Origin: Cyanoderma ruficeps
Taxonomy: Eukaryota; Chordata; Aves; Passeriformes; Timaliidae
DNA length: 64,000 nt
NCBI GenBank assembly: GCA_008694505.1
Contig: VZDJ01007754.1
Location: forward strand, 47,209,509 to 47,273,508
Reading direction: 5' to 3'
Below, piece by piece: positions 1-10,790 of this stretch (position 1 is the first letter of the stretch; each line of letters opens with the position of its first letter). Both the position numbers and the translations under genes were made by a program. Below the pieces are notes generated by a model. The model worked only from the letters and a program-made list of their open reading frames with translations, was not told where the DNA came from and did not search any database.

Positions 1-55
1 TGTCTGAGCGGTTTGCAGTGCTGCAGTCCTGCAGCTGACACCTCTTTGTGTTCAG

Positions 56-136
56 ATCCTTTCAGTGAGGATTGATGATTTGGAGCCCCTGCCAGAGACG
101 ACGACCATTGATGCCTCTTCAATTGGGATTGTTCAG
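56..136 (+). CDS. PRDM15: PRDM15 coding exon, third from last
   Basis: The acceptor is a pyrimidine-rich stretch ending TTCAG at 51-55 and the donor is CAG|GTGAGT at 137. The exon is 81 bases, exactly 27 codons, reading [14 protein letters not shown] and then a Thr/Ile/Ser-rich stretch ending GIVQ. The ATG-initiated open frame at this place starts inside the exon and runs into the intron, so it is not the real start. The upstream exon is outside the window. Confidence 0.8.
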
Positions 137-2064
137 GTGAGTTCCAGGGTGAGGTGGGACATCACTTTTTGGGTACATAACAGAGCTGGGCGTGGGCTGG
201 TGGGTGAGGAATGTACTTTTTTTAGAGAGTCAGCCCCAGTGGAACATGTCCAAGCAGCCACAAGCTGCAGATCTGCTTGGTTGTATAACAGGCAGAATGT
301 AATTACAGGGTGAGGTCTCAAATCCCTGGAGTCAGGATTTTGCTAAAGTTTGTTTCTTCGCTTGAGAACTGACAGTAAACCAGCTGCAGGTGATTGTGTC
401 TTTACTTGGAACCTCACTAAGCAAAAGGACTTGATGTTTTGTTTGGAAATGTGTTGCTCCAGCCGGAATTAGCCTTGGAACAGGGTGAACTACCAGAAGG
501 GAAGCAGCACATAAAAACCCCTAAACGTGGCCAGAAACGAAAACAAAAGTCAGGTGAGGAGGAGGAAGCTCAAGTGCCTGAGGATCCTGCCTTCACTGAA
601 TACACAGAGAAGGAAGGTGAATTCACAGGGAATGTTGGAGATGAGACTAATTCAGCTGTACAGAGCATCCAACAGGTGAGCTGCAGGAGGAGGGTGATGG
701 GTGGCATTGCTTAGAGGGATAACCCTTCTTTTGATTAAAAAACATCACAAAAGTGTGGTTGGAACATTTGGAGCTGATTGGATAACTTGTAGTAATACAA
801 AGATGAGTTTAAAAATCCAATCAGTTGGACCAATAAGCTCCTCATGTTTGTGTTTTCATTTGGTGTCAGCATCAGCTTGTTTGCTAGGTATCACTAACTG
901 GCTGAGGCTGTGATTAAAAGAGTGAAAGTTAATTTGACTGTTCTGAATGTTCCATAGCCCTCCCTCTCATCACCATCTTATTTCTACATGTGGGAGTTGG
1001 TGTGTTCCAAGTTTCCCACCCTCCCATCTGTGTCCAGAGGAGGGCAACAAGGCTGGTGAGGGGCTTGCAACACAAGCCCTGTGAGGAACGACTGAGGGAG
1101 CTGGGGTTGTTAATCCTGGAGAAAAGGAGACTCAGAGGTGACCTTATCACTCTCTACAACTCCTTGAAAGGTGGCTGTGCTCAGGTGGGGTTGGTCTCTT
1201 TCTCCAGGCAGCTGACAGAATGAGAGGACACAGCCTTAAGCTGTGCCAAGGTAAATACAGGTTGGATATTAGGAAGAAGATTTTCACAGGACGAGCGATG
1301 AAGTACTGAACTGATCTGCCCAGGGAGGTGGTGGAGTCACCATCCCTGGATGTGTTTAAACAAAGACTGGATGTGGCACTGGGTGCCAGGGTTTAGTTGA
1401 GGTGTTAGGGCTGGGCTGGGCTCAATGATCTTGATGGTCTTTTCCAACCCAGTGATTCTGATTCTGTGGTTCTGTGTGTGACTTCACTCGCTGGCAGCAC
1501 GTGAGCCCAGCAGCCCTTCCCTGGTATCTGGTGGTCAGCTGGGCACCACAAGGCTGAGGTCGTCACCTTTGTGTTTCTCCTCAGGTGGTGGTGACCCTCA
1601 GCGACCCCAACGTCACGGCGCCCTCCAGCTCCGTGGGGCTCACCAACATCACTGTGACCCCCATCACCACGGCAGCTGGCACCCAGTTCACCAACCTGCA
1701 GCCCGTGGCCGTGGGGCACCTGGGCGCCCCGGAGCGCCAGCTGCAGCTGGACAACTCCATCCTGACCGTCACCTTCGACACGGTCAGCGGCTCCGCCATG
1801 CTGCACAACCGCCAGAGCGACATCCAGCTCCCGCCTCAGCCCGAGGCCCCCAACCCTCAGTCCGTGGCCCATTTCATCAACCTGACCACCCTGGTGAACT
1901 CCATTGCTCCCCTGGGGAGCCAGATCTCAGAACAGCACCCCCTGAGCTGGAGGTCGGTGCCTCAGACTGACGTCCTGCAGTCCCCGGCGCCGGCCCCGCC
2001 GCAGCAGCCGGGCCAGCAGCCGGTTCAGACAGAGCAGCAGCAGCAGCAGATGTACAGCTACTAA
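56..2064 (+). CDS. PRDM15: PRDM15 C-terminal part (last three coding exons)
   Basis: Three exons (56-136, 463-675, 1585-2064), all phase 0, join into one open frame of 257 codons plus a TAA stop. They encode the C-terminal tail of PRDM15, a nuclear transcription factor with an N-terminal PR/SET-like domain and many C2H2 fingers, known to control pluripotency and early-development signalling genes. None of the PR domain or fingers are here; they must lie upstream of base 1. The tail has a leading peptide ([14 protein letters not shown]), an acidic/basic linker with an NLS-like [10 protein letters not shown], and a long Thr/Val/Asn/Gln-rich region ending in poly-Gln then MYSY. I recognise this tail as PRDM15-like from memory. 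The same-strand RIPK4 neighbour downstream, as on human 21q22.3, supports the call. I cannot exclude a close paralogue without a search. Confidence 0.85.
137..462 (+). other. PRDM15: PRDM15 intron
   Basis: GT-AG intron of 326 bases. The sequence GAACATGTCC near 243-252 matches a p53/p63-family half-site. I see nothing else in it. Confidence 0.75.
463..675 (+). CDS. PRDM15: PRDM15 coding exon, second from last
   Basis: The acceptor is TTGCTCCAG just before 463 and the donor CAACAG|GTGAGC is at 676. The exon is 213 bases (71 codons), phase 0 at both ends. It encodes a charged, probably disordered linker: [14 protein letters not shown], then a Lys/Arg cluster [10 protein letters not shown] that could be a nuclear localisation signal, then an acidic run ([10 protein letters not shown]) and a Ser/Gln-rich end. 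No finger cysteines are present. Confidence 0.8.
676..1584 (+). other. PRDM15: Last PRDM15 intron, carrying a sense CR1
   Basis: A 909-base GT-AG intron. About half of it is a CR1 3' end in the same orientation as the gene (roughly 1031-1478). The rest is unremarkable. The intron ends in a good pyrimidine tract and CTCCTCAG before the last exon. Confidence 0.75.
1031..1478 (+). mobile_element. CR1 LINE fragment, 3' end, sense
   Basis: It has the usual order of CR1 3'-end landmarks: AGGGCAACAAGGCTGGTGAG, CTGGAGAAAAGGAGACTCAG, a 'ggtcaggttgtgctc'-type segment, AGGAAGAA, CCCAGGGAGGTGGTGGAGTC, CCATCCCTGGA, and the final TTCCAACCCAGTGATTCTG with short ATTCTGTG-like terminal repeats. It is 5' truncated, as most CR1 copies are, and codes for nothing. 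Confidence 0.9.
1585..2064 (+). CDS. PRDM15: PRDM15 last coding exon with stop codon
   Basis: The acceptor is TTTCTCCTCAG at 1574-1584 and the exon enters in phase 0. It encodes 159 residues and ends TAA at 2062-2064. It begins [13 protein letters not shown], has a conserved-looking core ([56 protein letters not shown]), then a Pro/Gln-rich end with a CAG-encoded Gln run and terminal MYSY. The exon is much richer in GC than its introns. Antisense open frames over this interval are shadows of the GC-rich third positions. Confidence 0.87.
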   Translation: MVVTLSDPNVTAPSSSVGLTNITVTPITTAAGTQFTNLQPVAVGHLGAPERQLQLDNSILTVTFDTVSGSAMLHNRQSDIQLPPQPEAPNPQSVAHFINLTTLVNSIAPLGSQISEQHPLSWRSVPQTDVLQSPAPAPPQQPGQQPVQTEQQQQQMYSY

Positions 2065-3000
2065 TTTATAGAGGAGTGCTGGCACGGACAGTACTCAGAG
2101 ACACACAAAAAAAACCCCACACAGACCTTTGGAAAAATTTCTGATGGGTTCGCTGGATACCAAACAGAGATGGGAAAATGTTTATACAATGAAATTGAAG
2201 CTGAAATTGGCAGATCACCCTGCAACTCCCTGGTCTGGGATTCTCTCACACCAGTCTCTAGACCTTGCACTGTCTTAAAAAATAACAGAAAGGAAAAGGG
2301 AAAAAAAAAAAAGAAATCTCACCACAAATTTAGCAGCCCCTTGCAGTTGTGCACTAAGATTGAGATTTGACAGGTGCATCATCACACACCTTAACCAAAA
2401 CAGGGAAATCCTAAATTTCGCGGCACTTGTGATGTACAAAAACCCTTTCAGCCATACCATGTCACTTCTTTCCAAGTCTGGAAATGACATCTGAACACCT
2501 GGTTTGCAGAGGGTGGAACGTCCTCGTGGTCAGCTGGTAGAGACTGAGATGTGAAGACACAAAGGGGCAAAACAAGAATTGTCATTGTTTCTTATCTTCT
2601 TTAGGTCTTGTATCTAACAACATCGGTAAAGTAGGTGGAATTTGGGGTTTTGGGGTGGGCATGAGTGTGGTGTGGAAGAAAATATTACCAATTATTTCCA
2701 TTTTAGTCATGGGAAAAACCCTGTACCCATCAGACAGTGTTAGTGCTGCTTGAGCCAGAGAGCTGGCCTAATGCTGAAGCAAACTTTTCTGGAATTCTAA
2801 TCAAGTTTCAATCAAACCAATTACAAACTGAAAGAAGAATGTGATACAGTTTTATGTAATTTTTCAAACCTGCTCTTTCAATCTTGCTTTTAGCTAGTAG
2901 GCCTGAAGAGCAATCAGTCCCCTTTGATGAAATTCAGGATGTGAATTTTTTTTCAATTAGACTTATTTCATCGTGTAATAAACATTTGAGAAAGCATTCT
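2065..3000 (+). other. PRDM15: Probable PRDM15 3'UTR
   Basis: No coding potential. The stretch runs from the PRDM15 stop to an AATAAA at 2977-2982, which is followed by a (TA)n run. It contains A-rich runs (2104-2115, 2298-2313). I infer that it is the 3'UTR; a longer UTR using a later AATAAA (3474-3479) is also possible. Confidence 0.55.
2977..2982 (+). terminator. Candidate PRDM15 poly(A) signal AATAAA
   Basis: A canonical AATAAA hexamer about 0.9 kb after the PRDM15 stop. T-rich sequence follows within 20-40 bases, as expected downstream of a cleavage site. Position alone supports it. Confidence 0.5.
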
Positions 3001-3002
3001 TT

Positions 3003-3042
3003 TTATATATATATACATATACATATATATATATATATATAG
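3003..3042. repeat. (TA)n/(CATA)n microsatellite
   Basis: Nearly pure alternating TA with two CATA interruptions, just after the candidate PRDM15 poly(A) signal. Confidence 0.9.
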
Positions 3043-3482
3043 CCTTTGTATTTTAGTGTGTGTTCCTGGTGAGTATTTGTGTGAAAAACACTATTACCAA
3101 CACGATTACTTAATTTTTTTTCATCCCCATGTTGCCCCTTCTCACGGAGAAAAAAAAAAAAAAGTCTGGATTCTGTTCCTTCTGTTTCCAAAATTTCTTT
3201 CCAAAGTTCACAGCCACGCACACAAGGTTGTGTGAAGTGCAAGAAAAAGGAAAAGGAATTTCTGAAGCATATTCTGTGTCCTGCCACAAGGAGACAGTGT
3301 GCCCCAGTGTATAATGGGAGAGGTTTGCATGACTGCTGGGGATGCAAATCATGGGTTGGGTCCACCTTTGCTGACAGTACCCCTTCATTTCATTCTCCAT
3401 CCATGGATGTGCAGACTGGACTTTTGCATGTCAAGAAGATAGTATTAAGGAAAACAAGCTGGTAGCAAAAAGGAATAAACTA

Positions 3483-3530
3483 AATATATACATATATGTA
3501 TATATCCATATATATATATATATATATATG
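3483..3530. repeat. (TA)n microsatellite
   Basis: Alternating TA with a few CATA, GTA and TCCA interruptions. Tyr/Ile-rich open frames crossing it are artefacts of the repeat. Confidence 0.9.
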
Positions 3531-4955
3531 TTAAAAAAATGTTGTTGCTTGAAATCCTGAAGGGCAAACCCCGCTGTGGCTGAACAATGAGGTCCTTTGG
3601 GGCAGCAGACTGAGCCACAGAACTGTGCTGAAGGTTTTTGTTTTTTTCCCTGAGGATAAAGCAGCTGCTGTGTCTGACAGTGAGGATGGATTGGTGGTTG
3701 TAAAAAATCCTGTCTGTGCCTATGGTATTTATGAAAAAGTTGTATGTTTTTAGCAAAAATATGAGTAGGAACGACTTCAGCTTTGAAAGTCTCTGTTAAC
3801 ATGAACTACTTGACCCCTAAAGGTTGCCTTATAATCTCTACAACAAATCCTCTCAAAGTATAAAGGTCTGGATATTAAAATTAACCTCCAGTGGTTTTCT
3901 TGGTGCCATGGCTGTGTCCAGAGGCTTGGTATACCAGGCTTTGTGTAAAGCTGCAGGACAGGAATAAGAAAGGGGTTTCTGGTGACAGATTTTGTGTGTC
4001 AGAGGAGCAGAACTACTTTTATGTAAATGTCAGCTGGTCTATAAAATACTTGCAGGGGAGAGACCAGTATTTGATGGAACAAAGATGCCTGTCAGAAAGA
4101 AAGGTACCTTTTAGCAGTGTGGGAAAGAATTTTTCATTCCCTGCTCACCTCTGCCTTCCTTAGGTACTTTTCACACAAATACTGTGAGATCCTGTAATTT
4201 TTTAGCCTCCCAATGTCCTGAGTACAGTTCCTGAATTATTTCACCACTGGCTTGAGTTAGTTCATTTTCTCTTCAGTTGTCCTGTCCACAAATGCTTCTG
4301 TTTCACACCAAACCCACTGGACAAGAGGAAGCCCAGTTTTATTTATTAATTACATTGTTTATGTACTTAAAACTTAATTTTTTCCCCTCTGTGTTTGGTG
4401 CTTAATTGGTAAAGGCACATTGTGTTTGGGCAGAGTACTGTGGGAAAAAGGGGAAAAAGGGAAGGAAAGCAAATGGAGAGCTCCTAGGTCGAGTTGTTAT
4501 GGTAAATACAGAGTTTTTACACAATCAATTTTTTGTTGAGACACATGTAAGTGGTGATTAAGCTTTTAATTGAGGAGGAAGAAGGGGTTTTGCCTTAGCA
4601 GAGCAGATGGACTCTTCTGTTGTTCCTCCTGACAGTGGCATTTGTGCTGCATTGAATCAACCTGCATCATTTTAACACATAATTTCCTGTTTGATAAGAG
4701 CTGCACTCAGAGGAAATCAACCTTTAGAGACCTCTCTGGCTTCCCAAAATCTCTAGCCTAATGTAATCCCCTGGTTTTCTCCACTTTTATGGGGTTTGGC
4801 ATCCCTCCCATGCTACCTGGCCTCAATAACCTCGTCCAGGCAATAGGATCCTGCCTTGCTGCCAGTGATTTTAGATGGAATGATCCTGCAGTAAGTGCCT
4901 GCATGCTGGTTTTCATCTAGAAATGTCCCTCCTCAATCTCTCAGCATCCCCAAAA
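3531..4955. other. Intergenic, nothing recognised
   Basis: AT-rich unique-looking DNA with short ORFs only. I see no splice-bounded exons, recognised repeats or RNA genes. Confidence 0.5.
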
Positions 4956-5337
4956 TCATAGAACAGCCCAGGCTGGAAAGCACCTCAAAAGATGATTGAT
5001 CTGGTCCTGATCTGGTCCAGCCTTTTTTTGGGGAAAGGGAGCATAGGTGAGGTGATAGAATCATAAAATGATCATTATCCAACATCCTGACTAATTGCAT
5101 CTTTTAAACCTCCAATAACACAACTCTGGGAAGGTTGTTGCAGTGGGTGATGGTTCTTACCGTAAAAATTACCTTAAAGAATGTTAAAATAACCACTGGA
5201 AAGGCTTTGGTTAGGCCAGGCAATAGAAAGCTCTCTAAAAGCTCATCTTCCCAGAGCACTCCTTGGAGACAGGACTGTGACTTTCTCTACAACCCTTGCT
5301 GTGGTGCCTCATCATCTCCCAGCCTGATTTTAGTATT
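4956..5337 (-). mobile_element. Diverged CR1 fragment, antisense
   Basis: It opens with ATCATAGAACAGCCCAGGCTGG-like sequence followed by a second ATAGAATCATAAAATGATCA-like unit. Further on are CR1-like blocks (CAACACAACTCTGGGAA; CTTTCTCTACAACCC). It is older and more diverged than the copies at 7.0 and 8.4 kb, and may be two overlapping fragments. Confidence 0.55.
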
Positions 5338-7040
5338 ACTCCTGTTATTAATACCCCTATGAGAAAACAACTGTATCTTGGGTGTGCTGCACCATGAAAA
5401 AAAAATAATTCCAGAACAAATAATTCTGTTTGGTTTTTTTTGTTTCAAATTGTTTTGTTTGGAGATGTTGGAGATTGCTGCCTTTTCTGACAGAGCTTCC
5501 CTTGGACAAGCAGCCACTGCTCTCCCAACTAAACCTTTTCCTGGTGAATACCAAAGTTTGTTACTGATGCTGTTTTCAAACTGCATGAGAAATAAAACCA
5601 CTCCATAAGGGATGTGCAATCTAAATTTCCTCTGCCGATTCATTCCCTGCCTTTTCAGCTGTAGGATGTGAAGGCTTTGTTGTTTTCAGCCACGTGTTGG
5701 AGGTTTTTTGCATAACAACTGTTCAGTCACAAACTGGAATGACTTTGAGCCAAAGGAGTGATGTTGTGTGGTGTTCTGTGTATTGTCACTGTTTGTTGCT
5801 AAGACTATTATTTAATTGAATGCTGTCTGTGGCACACTGGGCTCTGAAGTAAAGGAGCGTGGAGGTACAGAACCCTTTCTCTGCCAGTGTTATTCTTTAC
5901 TGTCCTTTAATTAAGATATCAAACATTTTTTTTCTCTCCTTCAAATCTCTCAGATTTGCCCCAAAAGCAGTAAGATTAACCCTCATCCCGTGGAACTTCA
6001 CACATCCCAAATTGCAGAAACACGGGTAGCATTCTACAATATTTATTCTGTAGCTTGTCACTGGTAATAACAGAAAGCAGAAGAGATTGAATCTCTCATG
6101 GTTTCTGTGCTGAGTTCTCTCAGGAGAATTGACTGCATCAAGTGTCACTACACTTTCTAAAACTTTTTTTTTTTAGCTCTGTCGTTGTGAAAAGTGAGTA
6201 TTTTTGCAGAAAGCCACCAGTCAGTCTCCTGCCGGTCTAACCAGCCACATTTCTGTACTCTTTTATTGTTCCAGAGATTGTCTGAAGTTAACATCCAGGT
6301 AACAGTTGGATTTATTTCAAGAACTGAATTCCCTGCCAGTTTGTCAGTGATTTATTTGTTCTGCATACACAAAAATGTCTCAATTTCTCATCTGGAAAAC
6401 CAGGAATGGAATAAATACCACCACAAGCGACAGTCATGTCCAAACTATAGGTTATAAATACCTTTGTGAATCCTTGGCCAGTGATGAGATTTCCTTGCTG
6501 CTGTTAACAGTAATAATTTTATCACTCCTCATTACTGTTGGCCTGATATTTATTATTGATTTGGGTGGACCTGTTGGAAACTCTTTAACCTTTGTATTAT
6601 TGGCCTCATCTGTAAAAGGAGATGAACGTGGGAGGAGGATCTGCTCATCCACACCACCATGCACAGCAAAGCTCTGCTTGAGGAGCAGTTTTGGAGACAG
6701 ACATGCAGCCAAGGGACTTGAATCTCTGAGATCAAGGTTTGTTTCCACATAGGGGCTTTTGCCCTACAGCACCCAAAGTCTCATGGTGGCAGCAGGATAA
6801 AGGGAAAAAAAAATTCTGTTATGTTTCTTATCAACTTGTCTTGATTGTCATGAGTGTTGATTTTGCACTGTTCGTGGTAGGAAGCTGTTAAAGGACCAGT
6901 GCAGCCAGGGTTGGAAAGGATGTTTCTTTGCTTTGAGAAAGCTCTTCTGGATTTATTTTCCCTCCTGGGTGCTGCAGGGCTGTTCTGTGTCTGTACTGCT
7001 GCCATCTCAGCTCAGACAGGATTCTGCAGTAGAATCTTAA
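5338..7040. other. Intergenic, nothing recognised
   Basis: AT-rich DNA with scattered short ORFs, none with convincing composition or splice context. No repeat family recognised by eye. Confidence 0.5.
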
Positions 7041-7330
7041 ATCACAGAATGGTTCTGTTTGGAAAAGACCTTAAAAATCATCCAGTGCCACCCTCTGCCA
7101 TGGGCAGGGACACCTTCCTCTGTCCCAGGTTGCTCAGATCCCTGTCCAACCTGGCCTTGGACACTTCAAGGGATCCAGGGGCAGCCACAGCTTCTCTGGG
7201 AACCTCTTCCAGTGCCTCACAGGGAAGAATTTCTTTTTAATACCAAACCTAACCCTACTTCCTTTCAGTTTAGCGCCATTCCCTCTTGTCCTGTCACTAC
7301 ATACCCTTACAAAAAGTCCCTTTCCAGCTC
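7041..7330 (-). mobile_element. CR1 LINE fragment, antisense
   Basis: The CR1 3' end read on the minus strand: ATCACAGAATGGTTCTG, GGAAAAGACCTTAAAAATCA, TGCCATGGGCAGGGACACC, then GGCCTTGGACACTTC, CAGCTTCTCTGGGAACC and AAGAATTTCTTTTTAATACC. The open frame of about 250 codons crossing it on the plus strand is just read-through of the element and its flank. Confidence 0.92.
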
Positions 7331-8099
7331 TCCTGCACAGCTGATGATGGCTGGAATGGATCACTCATCCAAGGAGTCCAAGCTCACTGTTGCTGAATTC
7401 TCAATATCTGAGCAGAATGTGTCCTGGAGATTTCAGTGCCACCCCCAGAGTAAGAATTCCATCAGCATTTGGGGTGTAATGCCCTTGTATTCCTGCTTTA
7501 TCCAGGAGCTGTGTTGCCCAGTTAGTCGCTGCCACTTCTTTAAAGCTGATTTTTGGGTGCAAATGTCTGTAGAGCAGCTGATACGAAAAGCAAGAAAAAC
7601 TACTGGGTTTGGGGGTTTATTTCAGTTAAACCAAGTTTTTCAGCCCCAATATCTTTGCTGTCACTCGAGTGCTTTCCTGTGGTTTTTTTTCTGTTTACTT
7701 GCAAGTTTTGATTCTGGAAGGCTTTTAAGATGTCCCAGAATTGTAGCCAAAAAGAAAGAAAAGAAAAAAAAAGTAGGAAAAAAAAAAGGTAGTAATGGCA
7801 GAATGAAGAGTTAAAATCAGGAGAAACGAGTGATGCTCATTTTACAGATTCCCACCCTTCTCCTGCCCACCTGAGCCTTGGCTTCCTGCAGTGCTGGGTG
7901 ATGGAAGCTGAGGGAAGGAGGCAGCACAAGCTCTGGCTCGTTTGGCAGAGTTGTGGCGTGGGGATTGACGTGCAGGGTGTTGTTAATGAGAGCAGCCAGC
8001 TCCGCCAGCCTTCCCCTCCAGCCTCTCCCAGCTTTGCACAGAGCTCAGGGGAACCTCGGAGTCTCCAGGACTTGCATCTTTCATGGTTAGTGAATGTAA

Positions 8100-8350
8100 A
8101 ATCACAGAATCCTTTTAGGCTGGAAAAGACTTCTGAGACTGAGTCCAAACTGTGCCTGATCCCCACCTTGTCCCCAGCCCAGAGCTCTGAGTGCCACCTC
8201 CAGCCCTTCCTTGGGCACCTCCAGGGATGGGCACTCCAAACATCCATGGACAGCTCTTCCAGTGCCTGACCACCCTTTCTGTGAAGGAATTCCTCCTGAT
8301 GTCCAACCTGACCCTCCCTTGGCACAGTTTGAGGCCTCTTGTCCTGTTCC
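8100..8350 (-). mobile_element. CR1 LINE fragment, antisense
   Basis: Starts AAATCACAGAATCCTTTTAG and continues through TGGAAAAGACTTCTGAGA, GGGCACCTCCAGGGATGGGC, GCTCTTCCAGTGCCTGACC and a TCCTCCTGATGTCCAACC block. It is a different CR1 subfamily from its neighbour starting at 8357. Confidence 0.88.
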
Positions 8351-8356
8351 TGGTTA

Positions 8357-8775
8357 TGACAGAATGGTTTGGGTTGGAAGGGACCTTAAAAATCATCCAG
8401 TGCCACCCCCTGCCATGGGCAGGGACACCTTCCACTATCCCAGGCTGCTCCAAGCCCCAATATCCAACCTGCCTTGGACACTGCCAGGGATCCAGGGGCA
8501 GCCACAGCTTCTCTGGGCACCCTGTGCAGGGCCTCACCACCCTCAAAGGGAAAAATTTCTTCCTAATATCTAAACTAAACCTACTCTCTTTGTTTGTACC
8601 CATTCTCCCTTCTCCTGTCACTTCAGTTCCCCATGAATTGTCCCTCTCTGGCTTCCCTGCAGCCCCTTCAGGCACTGGAAGCTGCTCTGAGGTTTCCACA
8701 CAACCTTCTCCTCCCCAGGCTGAACAGCCCCAACATTCTCAGCATCAAGAAAGGGATTCCAGGCTGCAGGGAAAG
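8357..8775 (-). mobile_element. CR1 LINE fragment, antisense, abutting another
   Basis: Starts GACAGAATGGTTTGGGTTGG and contains GGACCTTAAAAATCATCCAG, TGCCATGGGCAGGGACACC, AATTTCTTCCTAATATCTAA, and further 5' CR1 blocks (CCCCAGGCTGAACAGCCCCA). It is closest in sequence to the copy at 7041 and lies directly next to the 8100-8350 copy in the same orientation. Confidence 0.92.
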
Positions 8776-10327
8776 AGGGGCCTGAGGGGCAACGAGGCCC
8801 ATTGGAAGTACAGCTAAAAAACACGTGAGAGGACACAAGCTCAGCCTGCTGTGCCCAGCTGAGGGCAGGCTGTGTCACTAATCAGTGAATTATTGCCCAG
8901 AATCTCTGTCCTGTCACCTGCCCAGGGAAAAGCGTTGCTGTGCTGTGCTCAGTGTGCGGATTTACCACAAATTAAAACTCCAGAGGTTTTTGGATTCACA
9001 CGCTGGCTGGGCTGTTATGTGCAGCAACACGCAGAGAGCAAGCAGGGAGATGCCCAGTGATAAGGGAATGAAGAGGGCCCACGTTTTCGTGGCTTTTGGG
9101 AATTGTGGAAGCGAGGCTGTGAGCAGAGTTTTCTCCAGGGTGATTGTCCTTTCTCACGCACAGAATGAACCTCTGTGGTGGCTGCACCAAGTCAGGCACG
9201 GGGGAGTTCTCAAGGGGGTGACACTGGAGTAAAGGGGGCTCTAGAATAATAAAAAAAAAACTTTAAAAAAAATCAAATCAGCTCATTACAGGAAAGGGTG
9301 GGGAAATACTGACCCTAGATCCTTGCTCTGCCAAGGGAGATACAAAAGAATGTCTCTCAGTGTGTTATACTTGCCCGGTAGATAAAAAACAAATAAAAAT
9401 AAACTGCATGTTCACACTCCTTTTCCCTTCTCTCCACACCCTGACTCTAATCAGAGCTTTCAAAGGAATAAATACCCTTGTCTGAGTGACATAGAGATGC
9501 CACTTGTGCCCTCGTTAGGGAGTAAAATTCAGGATTGCTGAACTGCAAATATGGGTGCATAGGTTGGGGGCGTTTGGGCAGGAGTGGGCTCTTTTGGGGG
9601 CTGTGTGTGTCTTTAAAAGTAAAGAACAGCTGCTTTATTGTCCTCCTGTGAAGTCCACGCTGATGCAAACAGGTTTTTGCTGAAGAGACTGGCATCAGTG
9701 ACAAAGCACCATTTTTAAAGACGCAAACAAAAAGAAAGAGAGAGAAGATCCTTATGTTGCATAACCAAAGAGAAAAATTGGAAACTTTGTCCTGAAGGCA
9801 AATGCACCTATTTCTCATTCACTCTCCTCCCTTTTTCACTCCTTTTTTTCCCATGAAATACATGCAAATCCCAACTTGCACTAAGTTTTCCTCCAGGCAT
9901 GATATAGTTGTGTGGTTATTTAAGAAGTGGGTTGAATAGAGATATGAGGTGTTCCCAGCTTGGAAGAGAGTTCTCTGTTTACTGCTGTTGTTTGAAAGTC
10001 ATGCACTCACCCCTGAGAGCACTGGTAGGCAGTAAAGGGGATAGCTGTCATTCTAATTACACAAAACACACATTTCCTCCTTAATTTACTTTGTCTTCTC
10101 ACAGCACAGCCACTGTTTCTGAGTCTGCCTACTTGGAAAGGTGTCTGGAAATTAAGCTGTAAGCCTTTTATCAAAATGAAGAGTGGTTTAAGGAGTAATT
10201 CAAGTAGAGCAAGAACTCGCTGTTATCAATTAATGCTTGAAAGAAATCCCCAAATTCTGGTTGCACAGGACACTTTATCAGCCTGGAAGCAGCAAATCAA
10301 TGTGTGTGGTCTGTGCTTGGCTGCAAA
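8776..10327. other. Intergenic, nothing recognised
   Basis: Mixed composition with A-rich runs near 9249-9273. No exon, RNA gene or recognised element. Confidence 0.5.
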
Positions 10328-10370
10328 TCCTTCCAGAATCCTTCCAGAATCCTTCCAGAATCCTTCCAGC
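10328..10370 (+). repeat. 11-bp tandem repeat, about four copies
   Basis: Unit TCCTTCCAGAA repeated almost perfectly. It lies about 100 bases before the 41-bp minisatellite. Confidence 0.9.
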
Positions 10371-10469
10371 TCTCCATTGCCTTTAAAGATGCCTTTGTTT
10401 GGGGTGAAGGATACTGAAAATAATGGGGTTGAGCCTAAACGAACAGAAGTACAAACAGAAGGATTAGAT

Positions 10470-10790
10470 GGTAAGTGGGGTGTGGAGAGAAGGGGGGAGA
10501 GCTTTGGGTGTTTAGATGGGGTTTGGAGACCCGGACAGGGGATGTGAGAGGTTCAGGTGGGATGTGGAGACCTGGAAAGGGGATGTGAGAGGCTCAGGTG
10601 GGATGTGGAGACCTGGAAAGGGGATGTGAGAGGCTCAGGTGGGATGTGGAGACAAGGAAAGGGCAATGTGGGAGGTTCAAATCGAATATAAAACCCAGGA
10701 AATGGGATGTGAGAGGTTCAGGTGGGATGCAGGGAGAAGGAAGTGGGATGTGGGTGTTCAGGTGGCATGTACAGACAAGGGGAGGCTGTG
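10470..10790 (+). repeat. G-rich 41-bp minisatellite
   Basis: The recurring core GGGATGTGAGAGGTTCAGG followed by TGGGATGTGGAGACCTGGAA has a 41-base period, shown by successive GATGTGAGAG starts at 10541, 10582 and 10623. There are about three near-perfect central units and degenerate units on both sides. The plus strand is strongly purine/G-rich. Open frames across it are artefacts. Confidence 0.9.

Noticed and set aside
1405..1872. 155-codon minus-strand frame
   Set aside because: Antisense shadow of the GC-rich last PRDM15 exon and the end of a CR1.
7059..7814. 251-codon plus-strand open frame
   Set aside because: It starts inside an antisense CR1 and reads through the flank into an A-rich run. 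No reverse-transcriptase motif is present and the orientation is opposite to the element.
8115..8817. Overlapping frames of 194 and 208 codons on opposite strands
   Set aside because: Both lie within two abutting CR1 fragments and match noncoding CR1 3'-end sequence.
10470..10790. CRISPR-like regular repeat
   Set aside because: Units are contiguous with no unique spacers, and the host is a vertebrate.
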